A DNA stretch of 64,000 nucleotides from Perognathus longimembris pacificus (lineage: Eukaryota > Chordata > Mammalia > Rodentia > Heteromyidae). The stretch is from the NCBI RefSeq assembly GCF_023159225.1, contig NC_063174.1, positions 33,377,983 through 33,441,982 of the forward strand, read 5' to 3'. Position 1 is the stretch's first letter. Every line of letters starts with the position of its first letter. The translations under genes and the position numbers were made by a program. The notes under the pieces are model-generated. The model did no database searches and was not told the origin of the DNA. It saw only the letters and a list, made by a program, of their open reading frames with translations. Shown here in pieces: positions 10,460-20,655 of the stretch.

Positions 10460-10665
10460 GGTTAGGCACTGGTGGCTCTTGCCTATAATTCTAGCTACTA
10501 GGGAGGCTGGGACCTAGAGAGTCAAAGTTCAAAGTCAGCTAGGGGGAGAAAAATCTGCATGACTCTATCTCCAATTAACCAGGCAAAGAATCAGACTAAG
10601 GGTATAGTTCTAGTGTACAGCACAAGCTAAAAGCAAAGAAAGGTCCACTGAGGACCTTGAAGCCA
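10460..10665 (+). mobile_element. B1-linker-Geo SINE, diverged
   Basis: Head AGGCACTGGTGGCTCTTGCC, linker CATGACTCTATCTCCAATTA, and a much decayed Geo tail. Confidence 0.75.
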
Positions 10666-11139
10666 AAAAAGGAATGGTTAGGAGCCTACTGCAATAGCCA
10701 AGTGATAGCATTTAGGGATGAAGGAATACACGATACAGGAGGTACACCAGACATGGGCTAATACTTGACAACAGACTAGATGTGGTCAGCCAGAGACTGC
10801 GTTGAAGGCAGGTATCAACTGGTAAATGGGAGAATTCATTCATTTCTTCAGAACATATTTGCAGAGTAGCTGCCACTTTAGAGGTGTTGATAAGGCAAGG
10901 TCCTACCAGAGCTGAAACATAGAAACTGACTTTAATAAAGGTTTCATTTTGGATAGAGTGAGTTCAAAGTGTCTACTCCAGGACATGGAAGTAGAAATAT
11001 CTGGTGCTGAGTAGAGACAAAGCTCATGTGAGAAAAACTAGAGAGAAGGCCTCTGAAATGACAAGCCTGGTGTCTTCAAATGCAGACAGGACTATAACAC
11101 ACAATGAAATTAAAAGAGAGAGAAAAAAAAACCCTGAAG
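10666..11139. other. ZBTB25 intron 1, unique sequence
   Basis: Nothing recognisable. Confidence 0.5.
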
Positions 11140-11372
11140 CTAAGGGCTCATGGCTCATGCCTCTAATCCTAGCTACTGAGGAGGCTGAGATCTGAAGATT
11201 GCAGTTCAAAGCTAGCCATGGCAGAAAGTCTGTGAGACTTTCTACTTAACCACCAAAAAGCTAGAAGTGGCACTGTGGCTCAATTGGTAGAGCACTACTA
11301 GCCGTGAGCATAAAGAGGCTCAGGGACAGCACCCAGACCCCGAGTTTAAGCTCCAGGACTGGAAAAAAAAAA
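11140..11372 (+). mobile_element. B1-linker-Geo composite SINE
   Basis: Complete, ending CTCCAGGACTGG plus a 12-bp A tail. Confidence 0.87.
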
Positions 11373-12551
11373 AAGAGAGAATTGAAATATAAACCTTTGG
11401 AAAACATAGAAAAGATACAGTAAAACAGAAGGAGAAATAAGAAACCACTGTGACTAAGGGAAGGCAAAGGAAGTGAAGAAAAGGCAAGAATTTCAGAGGT
11501 GGCAAAGATACAAAAATCTAAAGAAAAATGTGGGTGAGGCCCACTAGAAACACCTTTAAGTGTGAGGACAGGGATAACTTGTAGCCTCTGACACTTTCAG
11601 GAAAGCAGCAAAGACAAACTATTTGACTTAAGAGGACTTTAGAAAACAGATAGGCTTAGATAGGACAGGATGTTGAAGAAGTTGCAGGTCTAAGGAAGAC
11701 TTGTAGGTTAGTGGAAGCAGTCTAAGAGCCACAGTGAGGAGGTGCAGTGCAATAGTTATCTGTGGAAAAAAGAAGGATCTGTTCCTGACAAAAGAAAAGG
11801 ACTAGGGTGAGAAGAGCATGTAACAGGAAGTCTAGGACTTGAAGGAAACCTGGAATAACAACCTTGATACCCACATAGAGCATTGATATTTCATAAAAAT
11901 TTCAGATTAATTTCTATTGACCTAGCCTCAAATTCATAGACTCTTTGTCATTTATAACTGACCATAACCAATAACTAACTACAGTGATACTTTATGCTTT
12001 TTGATATTCTAATTTCAGGTCTAAAATTTTCATTTCCTTTCTGAGATTTTACTTCTCTGTTACAATTTCCTATTCATATTTCTTTGCTTTTTCTTCTTGT
12101 TCATTGCCATAATACCTGTTTTAAATCTTGTGTTAATCTTTTGGTTACCCTGGCAATATTCTCTTTTGATTAGGTGATTTTTTTTTTAGTCATGTCTAGT
12201 CATTTTTGATTAAATCCTAAAAACTGTGATTATGGACTGTGGATTCTGTAAGATTCCTCCAAAGAGTGATATTTTCATCGTTGTTAACTAACTCAGGCTG
12301 GATTTACACCTCATTATGTGCCCTCCATGTGGGGCAGCAGCTGGCATCTCTGTTCAGCTTTCTTAGCCTTAGAAGTGCTGTTTAGACACGGCTCTACAGT
12401 ATACATATAGGATGTCCCATTCACTTCTTACCTGATATTCTGAATTCTGGCCCCTTTTCAAGCAAAAGGCTGTTAGCTCTATTTTAGCCATTCCATGTTA
12501 CCAACTGGGACTTTCCCTCAGACTAAACACCATAGAAATGGAATATCTATG
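11373..12551. other. ZBTB25 intron 1, SINE-free 1.2 kb
   Basis: The first half looks unique. About 12000-12540 is T-rich and may be an old LINE remnant, but I cannot name it. Confidence 0.35.
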
Positions 12552-12764
12552 GCTAGCCAGTCCTGGAGCTTGAAGTCAGGGACTGAGCTTTTTTGCTCAT
12601 AGTTAATCTACCACTTAAGGCACTGCTTCACTTCTGGCTTTTTGGTGGTTAACTGGAGAGACTCACAGACGTTCCTGCAAGGACTAGCTTTGAACCAAGA
12701 TCCTCAAATCTCAGTTTCCTGAGTAGGTAGGATTACAGGCATGAGCCACCAGCACCTAGCTCAT
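12552..12764 (-). mobile_element. B1-linker-Geo composite SINE
   Basis: Minus strand; the Geo part is slightly deleted, with intact GGATTACAGGCATGAGCC head. Confidence 0.85.
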
Positions 12765-12838
12765 GTACTCATTTTTTACATCTTTTCTTCAAGTTTATCA
12801 TTTTAGTCTATGGAACTACTTCAATAAGAATTAATCAG

Positions 12839-13053
12839 GGCTGGGTATATGGCCTAGTGGCAAGAGTGCTTGCCTCGTATACATGAAGCCCTGGGTTCAA
12901 TTCCCCAGCACCACATATACAGAAAACAGCCAGAAGTGGCGCTGTGGCTCAAGTGGCAGAGTGCTAGCCTTGAGCAAAAAGAAGCCAGGGACAGTGCTCA
13001 GGCCCTGAGTCCAAGCCCCAGGACTGGCCAAAAAAAAAAAAAAAAAAAAAAAA
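12839..13053 (+). mobile_element. IDL-Geo SINE with TSD
   Basis: Full copy. The flank AGAATTAATCAG reappears as AGAATTCATCAG after the A tail. Confidence 0.93.
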
Positions 13054-13137
13054 AGAATTCATCAGCTATCATTCTTTATGAGATGTCCTAAAAATTTTTA
13101 GTCTCAAGATCCATTCACATTGTAGTAAAAGGTATTG

Positions 13138-13226
13138 CCTGGTAGATGGGAGGTAACTCAGTAGTAGAGTACTTGCCTAGCATGAGCAAGGTCCTGGGTT
13201 TGATACTAAGCATTATTAAAAAAACA
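13138..13226 (+). mobile_element. ID SINE monomer
   Basis: AGGTAACTCAGTAGTAGAG (A box), GCCTAGCATG, GGGTTTGATACTAAGC, then a short A tail. No Geo. Confidence 0.7.
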
Positions 13227-13289
13227 AAGATTATGAAGAGCTGAGTAGCTGGGATTATAGGCTAAGTATACTGAGAAGTTGGATTTACA

Positions 13290-13738
13290 AAAGGGCCTAG
13301 TTAGGCACCAGCTGCTCACACCTGTAATTCTAGCTATTCAAGACTCTGGTATCTGGATTATGAACAGCCAGCCTGGGCAGGAAAGTCCATGAGACTCTTA
13401 TTTCTTGCTTTTTTTTTTTCTTTTTTTTGCCAGTCCTAGGGCTTGAACTCAGGGCCTAAGTACTGTCCTTGGCTTCTCTTTGCTCAAGGCTAGCACTTGA
13501 GCCACGGCACCACTTCCAGCTTTTTCTGTTTATGTGGTGCTGAGGAATCGAACCCAGGGCTTCATGTATATGAGGAGAGCACTTTACCACTAGGCCATAT
13601 TCCCAGCCTGAGACTCTTGTCTCTAATTAACCAACAAGCCAGAAATGGTAGTGTGGCTCAAGTGGTAGCACACCAGTCCTAGAGAAAAAATTAAGAAATA
13701 ACTCCCAGGCCAAGTTCAACTTCCAGTAATGGCTCAAC
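13290..13738 (+). mobile_element. B1-linker-Geo SINE split by IDL-Geo
   Basis: B1 head at 13290-13399 and linker+Geo at 13611-13738, separated by the IDL-Geo at 13400-13610. Confidence 0.85.
13400..13610 (-). mobile_element. IDL-Geo SINE nested in a B1-Geo linker
   Basis: Minus-strand copy. Linker bases GAGACTCTT occur on both sides (13391-13399, 13610-13618). Confidence 0.9.
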
Positions 13739-13837
13739 AAAAACAAAAAAAGACCTTTTGCCATTTTAAGACAATGTAACCATATTTTAATCTCAGCCAA
13801 CAGTTTCAATCTACTACAAAGTGATTATAGACTTTTC

Positions 13838-14081
13838 TTTTTTTGTACCAGGACTTGATTTCAAAGTCTCATATTCTCACTTGGCTTGCTTGCTTGCTCA
13901 AATGGCACTCTATTACTTGAGCCATGTTTCAAACATGGCTTTTTGTTGGTTAATTAGAAATGGAATCTCTTGAACTTCTCTGCTGTAGTTGAAAACCAAG
14001 AGGCTTTGAATCTGGACACTCTAGGTCTCAGTCTGCTGAGTAGTTAGGATTATAGGCATGTGCCACTAATGCCTAGCTTAG
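13838..14081 (-). mobile_element. B1-linker-Geo SINE, diverged
   Basis: Geo end CAGGACTTGATTTCAAAG, linker TTGTTGGTTAATTAG, head ATTATAGGCATGTGCC. Confidence 0.8.
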
Positions 14082-14124
14082 GATATTTTCTACTAAACCT
14101 ATTTTGCAAATGATTACTAAGCTT

Positions 14125-14218
14125 TTTCTTCCTCTCCTTTTCCTTCCTCTTCTTTCTTTCTGCTGGGGATTAATTCAAACTCTGTGCATGTACTCTATTA
14201 CTGAAAACTCTAGCCCTA
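14125..14218 (-). mobile_element. ID monomer with pyrimidine tail
   Basis: CTGGGGATTAATTCAAAC...AAACTCTAGCCCTAGC preceded by a CTTCCTCTCC tract. Confidence 0.55.
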
Positions 14219-14387
14219 GCTAGGTTGCTTTTTTTTTTTTTTTTATAACCTTTGCTATCATTTGACCATTCATTTTACTTTTTGTGCTATGTGGAATACC
14301 CAAAGTTTCCCATACATATAGAAAGATCTTAAAAATTCCATTTAAGATTTTTTTGGTGGAAATTTTAAGATATGAGAAAGACTACAG

Positions 14388-14598
14388 GGGGCTAAGAATA
14401 TGGCCTAGTAGCAAGAGCGCTTGCCTCATATACATGAAGCCCTGGGTTTGATTCCCCAGCACCACATATATAGAAAACGGCCAGAAGTGGCGCTGTGACT
14501 CAAGTGGCAGAGTGCTAGCCTTAAGCAAAAAGAAGCCAGGGACAGTGCTCAGGCCCTGAGTTCAAAGCCCAAGACTGGCAAAAAAAAAAAAAAAAAAA
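14388..14598 (+). mobile_element. IDL-Geo SINE with TSD
   Basis: Full copy. TSD AAAGACTACAG / AAAGACTGCAG around it. Confidence 0.92.
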
Positions 14599-14613
14599 GG
14601 AAAAAGACTGCAG

Positions 14614-15152
14614 GAAAACTTACAAGAAACAAAGCTTATTCTAAAAAACTTACCTGTCATCAAAGTGACATTAATAACTACAGGCTTAGTACTAGTATTT
14701 AAAAGACAACAAAAAACTTACTTCAAAAGTTTCAAACCTTATTTCAAAAGTTTAGTTAGTAACTTGATTAGTTCAAACTAAGTAAGATGACAAAAGGTTA
14801 TACTTATAGTCTTTATGTTTAATTAGTTGTTTGCTTGATAATAGCATTGGTTTTGTATAGAAAAATCCATTGCATTGGACTGTACTCTGAGATCTAAGTA
14901 GCCAGAATAATGCTCTGGATCACACTGCTCTTCATTCTTTCAGGATATTAACAATCCTTAAAAAAATTTAAAAAAGCAAAAATACAGGGATTAATATATC
15001 TCCTTTCTAGGAAAAGCACTCTTATTTCTTTGTAAGCATCACTGAGATTTGATGATTAAGAAAGTTGTCAGAGAAATATTACAGGATTTCTGACTTACTA
15101 TAGCTATAAAATAAAAACTATTCAAAGTGCTACATTATGAAAGACACAACTT
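14614..15152. other. ZBTB25 intron 1, unique sequence
   Basis: No repeat or gene seen. A local direct echo of CTTCAAAAGTTT at about 14720-14755. Confidence 0.45.
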
Positions 15153-15366
15153 TTCTTTTGTTGGTTGTGGGGCTTGAACTTGGGGCCTGGGCACTGAGTT
15201 TTTGCTCAACGCTAGTACTCTACCGCCTTGGGCCGCAGGGCACTTCTGGTTTTCTGGTGGTTAATTGGAGATTTTCATGGACTTTCCTGCCTGGGCTGGC
15301 TTTGAACTGTGATCCTCAGCCTCAGGAATAGCTAGGATTACAGATGTGAGCCACTAGCACCCAACC
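15153..15366 (-). mobile_element. B1-linker-Geo composite SINE
   Basis: Complete minus-strand copy, small deletions in linker and head. Confidence 0.85.
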
Positions 15367-15573
15367 AATTTTAACATTTTACTTTCAGATGTATAAGTGT
15401 GATAGTTATTTAGAAAATGGAAGAATGTTTACAGAAATCATTTCATCCTGAAATAGTGGTTTATATCAGGGACTACATTGTAGATCTGCACTGGTGAGTA
15501 CTACCCCAGATTAACCCAAACACATTGCTCATTGCTGGGGGTCAGGCTCAGGTCTTTTTAAAAAAGCTCCCCA

Positions 15574-16023
15574 GGGCTGGGTAGCAGTAGCTTACATCTG
15601 ATTACTCAGGAGGCTGAGATCTGATGACTGCAGTTGGAAGTCAGCCCACAATAAAAACCCTGTGAAATTCTTCTCTGATTAACTACCAAAAAAGCTGGGG
15701 GCTAAGAATATGGCCTAGTGGTAAAGTGCTCGCCTCATATACATGAAGCCCTGGGTTCGATTCTTCAGCACCACATGTATAGAAAAAGCTGGAACTAGAA
15801 GTGGCGCTGTGGCTCAAGAGCTGGAGTGCTAGCCTTGAGCAAAAGAAGCCAGGGACAGTGTGTTCAGGCCCTGAATTCAAGCCCTGGGACTGGCAAAAAA
15901 AAAAAAAAAAGCTGAAAATGGAGCTGTGGCTCAAGTGGTAGGATGTTAGCCTTAAGAAAAAAAAAAAAAAAAGCAGCTCAGGGGCAGTGCCTGGGTCCTG
16001 AGTTCAAACCCCAGGACCAGTAC
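15574..16023 (+). mobile_element. B1-linker-Geo SINE split by IDL-Geo
   Basis: Head+linker at 15574-15695 and Geo at 15910-16023, with AAAAAAGCTG at both edges of the inner element. Confidence 0.85.
15696..15909 (+). mobile_element. IDL-Geo SINE nested
   Basis: GGGGCTAAGAATATGGCC to GGGACTGGCAAAA inside the preceding composite. Confidence 0.9.
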
Positions 16024-16099
16024 AAAAACGAACAAAAGCTCCTCAGGAAATTCTAAAATGTCTTAGTTAAGAAACACTACCTTCAAGGAACAGAGAACC

Positions 16100-16315
16100 G
16101 GGCTAGGGATATGGCCTAGTGGCAAGAGTGCTTGCCTCATATACATGAGGCCCTGGGTTCTATTCCCCAGCACCACATATACAGAAAATGGCCAGAAGTG
16201 GCGCTGTGGCTCAAGTGGCAGAGTGCTAGCCTTGAGCAAAAAGAAGCCAGGGACAGTGCTCAGGCCCTGAGTCCAAGCCCCAGGACTGGCCAAAAAAAAA
16301 AAAAAAAAAAAAAAA
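16100..16315 (+). mobile_element. IDL-Geo SINE, very young, 15-bp perfect TSD
   Basis: Near-consensus copy with TSD AAGGAACAGAGAACC at 16085-16099 and 16316-16330 and a 24-bp A tail. Good reference copy for the family. Confidence 0.95.
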
Positions 16316-16402
16316 AAGGAACAGAGAACCAAGGAAACCCAAGAGACTATTTCACACTCTAAAATTACACTGATATTTAAGAGACTACAAAACTTATTTA
16401 CT

Positions 16403-16502
16403 TTCTAGGTTGCAGCAGTACTGAAGTAGTGCAACAGTCTTGGGGGGGGGTGTTCTAGATTGCAGCAGTACTGAAGTAGTGCAACAGTCTTGCAGGGGGG
16501 GC
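16403..16502 (+). repeat. 50-bp tandem duplication
   Basis: TTCTAGGTTGCAGCAGTACT... at 16403 recurs at 16453. About 40 bp of each unit is identical except one G/A change, followed by G-runs of different length. Confidence 0.93.
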
Positions 16503-16525
16503 TTGGCGGGGGGGGGGGAGAGGAG
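16441..16525 (+). repeat. G-run cluster
   Basis: Runs of 7-11 G at 16442-16450, 16495-16501 and about 16508-16518 could form a quadruplex on the plus strand. Confidence 0.6.
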
Positions 16526-16705
16526 ATGGGTCAAGTATTGCCTAGCATCCAAGAGTTCCCAGGCTAAATCCCCACTACAGGGTATGTATGGTGGTGGTGT
16601 TTGGACAGAATAATTTATTCCTGTATTTACAAAGAAATAATTTTATCACAAAAAGTGTTCAAAGTATTAGCAACTATAACTTATTAAGAAACTAAAGTAG
16701 CACTT

Positions 16706-16896
16706 GGGGGCCAGCTCCAATGCCTCATTATTGCAATCCTAGCTACTAAAGAGGCTCAGATCCAAAGGATTGTGGTTTAAAGCCAGTCTCAAGTCCTTGG
16801 ACTCCATCTCTAAAATAACTAGCAAAAAGTAGGACTGGAGGTATGGCTCAAGTGTCTTACAAGTCTGAGGCCCCAGTTCATTCCTCAGTTCTGCCA
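16706..16896 (+). mobile_element. B1-dID-type SINE
   Basis: B1-like head followed by an ID-like second half (GGACTGGAGGTATGGCTCAAG ... CCCAGTTCATTCCTCAG), not Geo. Layout of the known B1-dID dimer of other rodents. Confidence 0.6.
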
Positions 16897-16915
16897 AAAT
16901 TAAAAAAAAAGGGGG

Positions 16916-17096
16916 GAGGCTGGGAATATGGCTTAGTGGCAAGAGTGCTTGTCTCATATACATGAAGCCCTGGGTTCAATTCCCCAGCACCACATATATA
17001 GAAAACAGCCAGAAGTGGCGCTGTGGCTCAAGTGGCAGAGTGCTAGCCTTGAGCAAAGAGAAGCCAGGGACAATGCTCAGGCCCTGAGTTTGGACA
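16916..17096 (+). mobile_element. IDL-Geo SINE, 3' end cut short
   Basis: Complete ID half. Geo ends at GGCCCTGAGTTTGGAC and passes directly into the A/GAA tract. Confidence 0.9.
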
Positions 17097-17253
17097 AAAA
17101 AAAAAAAGAAGAAGAAGAGGAAGAAGAAGAGAGAAGAAGAAGAAGAAGGAAGAAGAAGAAGAAGAAGAAGAAGAAGAAGAAGAAGAAGAAGAAGAAGAAG
17201 AAGAAGAAGAAGAAGAAAAAGAAGAAGAGGAGGAGGAGGAGGAGAAGGAGGAG
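17097..17253 (+). repeat. (GAA)n / purine tract
   Basis: About 155 bp of pure purine including an uninterrupted GAA run at roughly 17149-17216, then GGA units. It grew from the A tail of the SINE before it. Confidence 0.95.
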
Positions 17254-17477
17254 TTGGGTGTTGGTGGCTGATGCCTATAATCCTAGCTACTCAAAAGGCT
17301 GAGATCTGAGGATCGCAGTTCAAACCCAGTCTGGGCAGGAAAGTCCATGAGACTCTTAGCTCCAATTTACCACCAGAAAACCAGAAGTGGTGCTGTGGCT
17401 CAAGTGGTAGAGTGCTAGCCTTGAGCTAAAGAGCTCAGGAACATCGTCTAGGCCCATAGTCAAGCCCCATGACTGGC
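17254..17477 (+). mobile_element. B1-linker-Geo composite SINE
   Basis: Complete, GGTGTTGGTGGCTGATGCC to CCATGACTGGCC. Confidence 0.88.
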
Positions 17478-17698
17478 CAAAAAAAACAACAACCCAAAAC
17501 AGAAAAGTGCTCTTAAATTGGGTAGATAGGGATGGAGAAGAGAACACAGTCTTATCAGACTTTTTTCCCCCTCAAAGTTAGAGAAAACGAAAGGAAAAAA
17601 ACCAACACAAAGGAGCTTCTAGGAGGTAAGAGTGCTTACCAAATAAGTAGTTAAAGTGTATTCAATTCCTAGTACTGCAAACGAAACAAACAACAAAT

Positions 17699-17729
<31 letters not shown>

Positions 17730-17738
17730 TATATATAC
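17699..17738 (+). repeat. (CA)n(TA)n microsatellite
   Basis: CA units to 17723 then ATATACATATATATA. Confidence 0.93.
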
Positions 17739-17739
17739 T

Positions 17740-18078
17740 TTTTTTGGGTGCTAGTTCTAGGGCTTGAACTCAGGGACTGAGTATTGTTCCTGAGCTTGCT
17801 TGCTTTTTTTTTTTTTTTTTTTCAAGACTAGCTCTCTTAGCCTTGAGCAAAAAGAAGCCAGGGACAGTGCTCAGGCCCTGAGTCCAAGCCCCAGGACTGG
17901 CAAAAAAAAAGACTAGCTCTCTGCCACTGCAGCCACAGCTCCACTTCCAACTCTTTTGAAGTTCATTGGAATAGGAATCTCATGGATGTTCCTGCCTGGG
18001 CTGGCTTTGAACCTTGTATTTGATCTCAGCTTCCTGAATAGCTAAGATTATAGGCATGAGCAACCAGCATCTGGCTAA
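17740..18078 (-). mobile_element. B1-linker-Geo SINE split by a Geo fragment
   Basis: Outer parts 17740-17837 and 17911-18078. The break in GACTAGCTCTCT is caused by the short insertion at 17838. Confidence 0.85.
17838..17910 (+). mobile_element. 5'-truncated Geo-only SINE insertion
   Basis: Only the last 64 bp of Geo (TAGCCTTGAGCAAAAAG to CAGGACTGGC) plus A9, yet flanked by a perfect 12-bp TSD GACTAGCTCTCT (17826-17837, 17911-17922). Confidence 0.92.
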
Positions 18079-18096
18079 AAAAAAATTTAAGAAAAA

Positions 18097-18317
18097 GGGC
18101 TGGGACTACGGCCTAGTGGTAGAGTGCTCATCTCACATACATGAAGCCCTGGGTTCGATTCCTCAGCACCACATATATAGAAAAAGCCAGAAGTAGTGCT
18201 GTGGTTCAAGTGGTAGAATGGTAGCCTTGACCAAAAAAAAAAAACAGAGCCAGGGGCAGTGCCCAGGGCCTGAGTTCAAGCCCTAGGACTGGCAAAAAAA
18301 AATAAAAAAAAAAAAAG
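18097..18317 (+). mobile_element. IDL-Geo SINE
   Basis: GGGCTGGGACTACGGCC to ACTGGCAAAAAAAAATAAAA. Confidence 0.9.
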
Positions 18318-18379
18318 GAAAAGAAAAATGTCTCATACTCCTTTATACTTATTTTCATAATATTTAAAAATGATACTGT

Positions 18380-18760
18380 TAGGTTTTTTAAGTAGGTAGC
18401 TGGTAAAGGAGAACGCCACACGGTATCCAGGCAGGAGAGAAAAGTTTATTACCGAACCGCTGGCCTGTGGCCAAGATGATGCATGGTTAGAGAGAAGGGA
18501 GAGAAGGGGTGAACCCCATCCAGCCCTGCCTTATCTAGGGCAGGGGCATGGGGGGTGTGGCCAGGTGGATTAGGATGTGACCTCAGGGAAGGGGGAGATA
18601 ACTGCCTTCAGGTCTGGGGGTTGGTTACTGGGTAACTGGGTGGAGACTCAATGAGGTGGGAGTGCATCTGCATGGAGCGCGGTCCAGGCGCACCTCACAG
18701 ATAAAGCAACCCCAAATCAATATGATCTGAGGTGGAATCCGTCCTAAATCCTAGACATAT
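18380..18760 (-). mobile_element. Probable solo LTR of an endogenous retrovirus
   Basis: No coding sequence. On the minus strand a GC-rich U3-like stretch is followed by AATAAA (18450-18445) and a pyrimidine-rich CTTTTCTCTCCTGCC run, the usual R/U5 order of rodent LTRs. TG/CA ends and a TSD were not found, so the boundaries and family are uncertain. Confidence 0.5.
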
Positions 18761-19375
18761 ACTTATGAAAATATGGAGATGTTAGAGAAGTAGAAGTAGA
18801 GGATACAAGAAGCGCAGTTATGCTCTAGCAATTTGTAACATAACAAGGAAATGTTAGTTTGGGCCTCCTGTCTGTTGGCAGACACCAACCAACAACCTTC
18901 TCCATCTCTAACCCTGCTGTGGAAAGCCATAGCCAGGCCAACAAAAATGGTAACAGAGTGCAAAGTACAAACAGAACCCAAAAAACAAACAACAACAAAA
19001 AAGCCACAACAGAATCTTGTGAAGAAGATTCTTCTTAGCTAATATTTTTTTAAAAAAGTATTTCTGACAGAAAAAATCAGGTATTCAATGCTAGTAGACC
19101 TAAACCACAGTGAGCAAGAGCAATTATTTCTGGGAGTAAGTCAACCAATACTTCCTTTGGCAGAGAATCACAGTTCCATGAATATATTACCCACGTGGAC
19201 TAATGAAATCCTTTGTTTAAAGTGCCTACATTTTTCAGAAGAACTAAAACATCTGTGTATAAATGGTTTATAACCAGGGAAGAAATGACTTAGAATAATT
19301 TCAAAAACTTGACACCATGAATACTTTTCTTCTGAATTAGAAAAAATATTTTTCAAAAGGTGGGGGGGAGGCGGA
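18761..19375. other. ZBTB25 intron 1, unique sequence
   Basis: No repeat or gene recognised. Confidence 0.5.
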
Positions 19376-19483
19376 GAGGAGCCAGTGGCTCACACCTATA
19401 ATCTTGGCTACTCAGGAGGCTCAGATCTGAGGACTGGAATTTAAAGCCAGCCCTGGCAGGAGAGTCCTTAAGACTTTTTTTTT

Positions 19484-19700
19484 TTTTTTTGGGGGGGGGG
19501 TCGGAGGCTGGTTCTGGGGTTTGAACTCAAGGCCTGGGCACCATCCCTCAACTATTTTGCTTCAGGCTAGCACTCTACCACTTGAGCCACAGTCCTACTT
19601 ATGGCTTTTTGGTAGTTAATTAGAGATAAGAGTATCATGGACTTTCCTGCCTGGACTGTCTTGGAACCATGACCCTTAGATTTCAGAGTAGCTAGCATTA
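19484..19700 (-). mobile_element. B1-linker-Geo SINE nested
   Basis: Minus strand, between head and linker of the outer SINE, with GAGACTTTT-like bases at both edges. Confidence 0.8.
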
Positions 19701-19743
19701 CAGGCTTCTGTGAGACTTTTATCTCCAATTAATCACCAGGAAA

Positions 19744-19955
19744 GGCTGGGAATGTAGCTTAGTGGTAGCATGCTTGCCTAACACGCATGAAGTCCTGGAT
19801 TCGATTCCTCAGTACCATATAAAACAGAAAAGGCCAGGAGTGGCGCTGTGGCTCAAGTGGTAGAGTGCTAGCCTTGAGCAAAAGAAGGTCAGGGACAGTG
19901 CTCAAGCTCTGAGTTCAAGCCTCAGGACTGGCAAAAACAACAGCAACAACAACAA
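19744..19955 (+). mobile_element. Older IDL-Geo SINE nested
   Basis: ID half of the older type (GAATGTAGCTTAGTGGTAG, CTAACACGCATGAAG). TSD AATCACCAG on both sides (19732, 19956). Confidence 0.85.
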
Positions 19956-20093
19956 ATCACCAGAAAAGGTGGAAGAAGAGCTATGTATGGCTCAAGTGGT
20001 AGTGCACCAGCCTTGAGCAAAAAGCTCATAGACAGTACCTTGACCTTGAGTTTATGTCCCAGGGCAGGCATTCAAAAAAAAAAAAAAAGTATA

Positions 20094-20313
20094 GGCTGGG
20101 CATTGGTGGCTCATGCCTGTAATCCTACCTCAGAAGGCTGAGATCTGAGGTTTGCCGTTCAAAACCAGCCTGGGCAGGAAAGTCTGTGAGAATCTTATCT
20201 CCAATTAACCACCAGAAAACTGGAAGTGGTGCTGAAAGTGGTAGAGCACTAACCTTGAGCAAAAAAGCTCAGGGACAGGGCCCAGGCCTGAGTTCAAGCC
20301 CCATGACTAGTGT
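20094..20313 (+). mobile_element. B1-linker-Geo composite SINE
   Basis: GGGCATTGGTGGCTCATGCC to AAGCCCCATGACTAG. Confidence 0.87.
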
Positions 20314-20499
20314 ATGTTGGAGAAACAGAAGTGTAAATAAAATCAAGTCATATTCCTCAAACTTTTGATTTCTTCACTTCTTCCTCCAATCTTTTTCAAA
20401 AGTTCAAATAGCAGTATCTTTCCTATTGTAGGGAGAATAGTACTATTTTTAATATCAAATATTGCAAAGAGTAATACTATATCTGAAGCCTTGTGCTAA

Positions 20500-20655
20500 A
20501 TATCTTATATACAATCTTTCAATGCTCATGGTAGTAATGTATTATTTTCACCATTTGTATATTGCAGATAAGGAAAAAATTTATATTTAGGACACACAAC
20601 TAGAAAATGCCATGAAACAGAGATCAGAAGGCCCAATCTAACACCATTGCTTGTG
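20500..20655 (-). mobile_element. MIR SINE
   Basis: Minus strand MIR core: CACCATTTGTATATTGCAGA TAAGG..., ACACAACTAGAAAATGCC. Confidence 0.55.

Larger units (their letters stand above)
19376..20074 (+). mobile_element. B1-linker-Geo SINE interrupted twice
   Basis: Outer element in three pieces: head 19376-19483, linker 19701-19743, Geo 19956-20074. Inserts at 19484 and 19744. Confidence 0.8.

Noticed and set aside
12839..13053. Possibility of functional tRNA genes at ID-like monomers
   Set aside because: A and B boxes are present but there is no cloverleaf with a proper acceptor stem. Each sits in a SINE with Geo half, A tail and TSD.
16949..17302. 117-codon frame with a poly-Lys/Arg run
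   Set aside because: SINE sequence read through the GAA tract; an artefact of the microsatellite.
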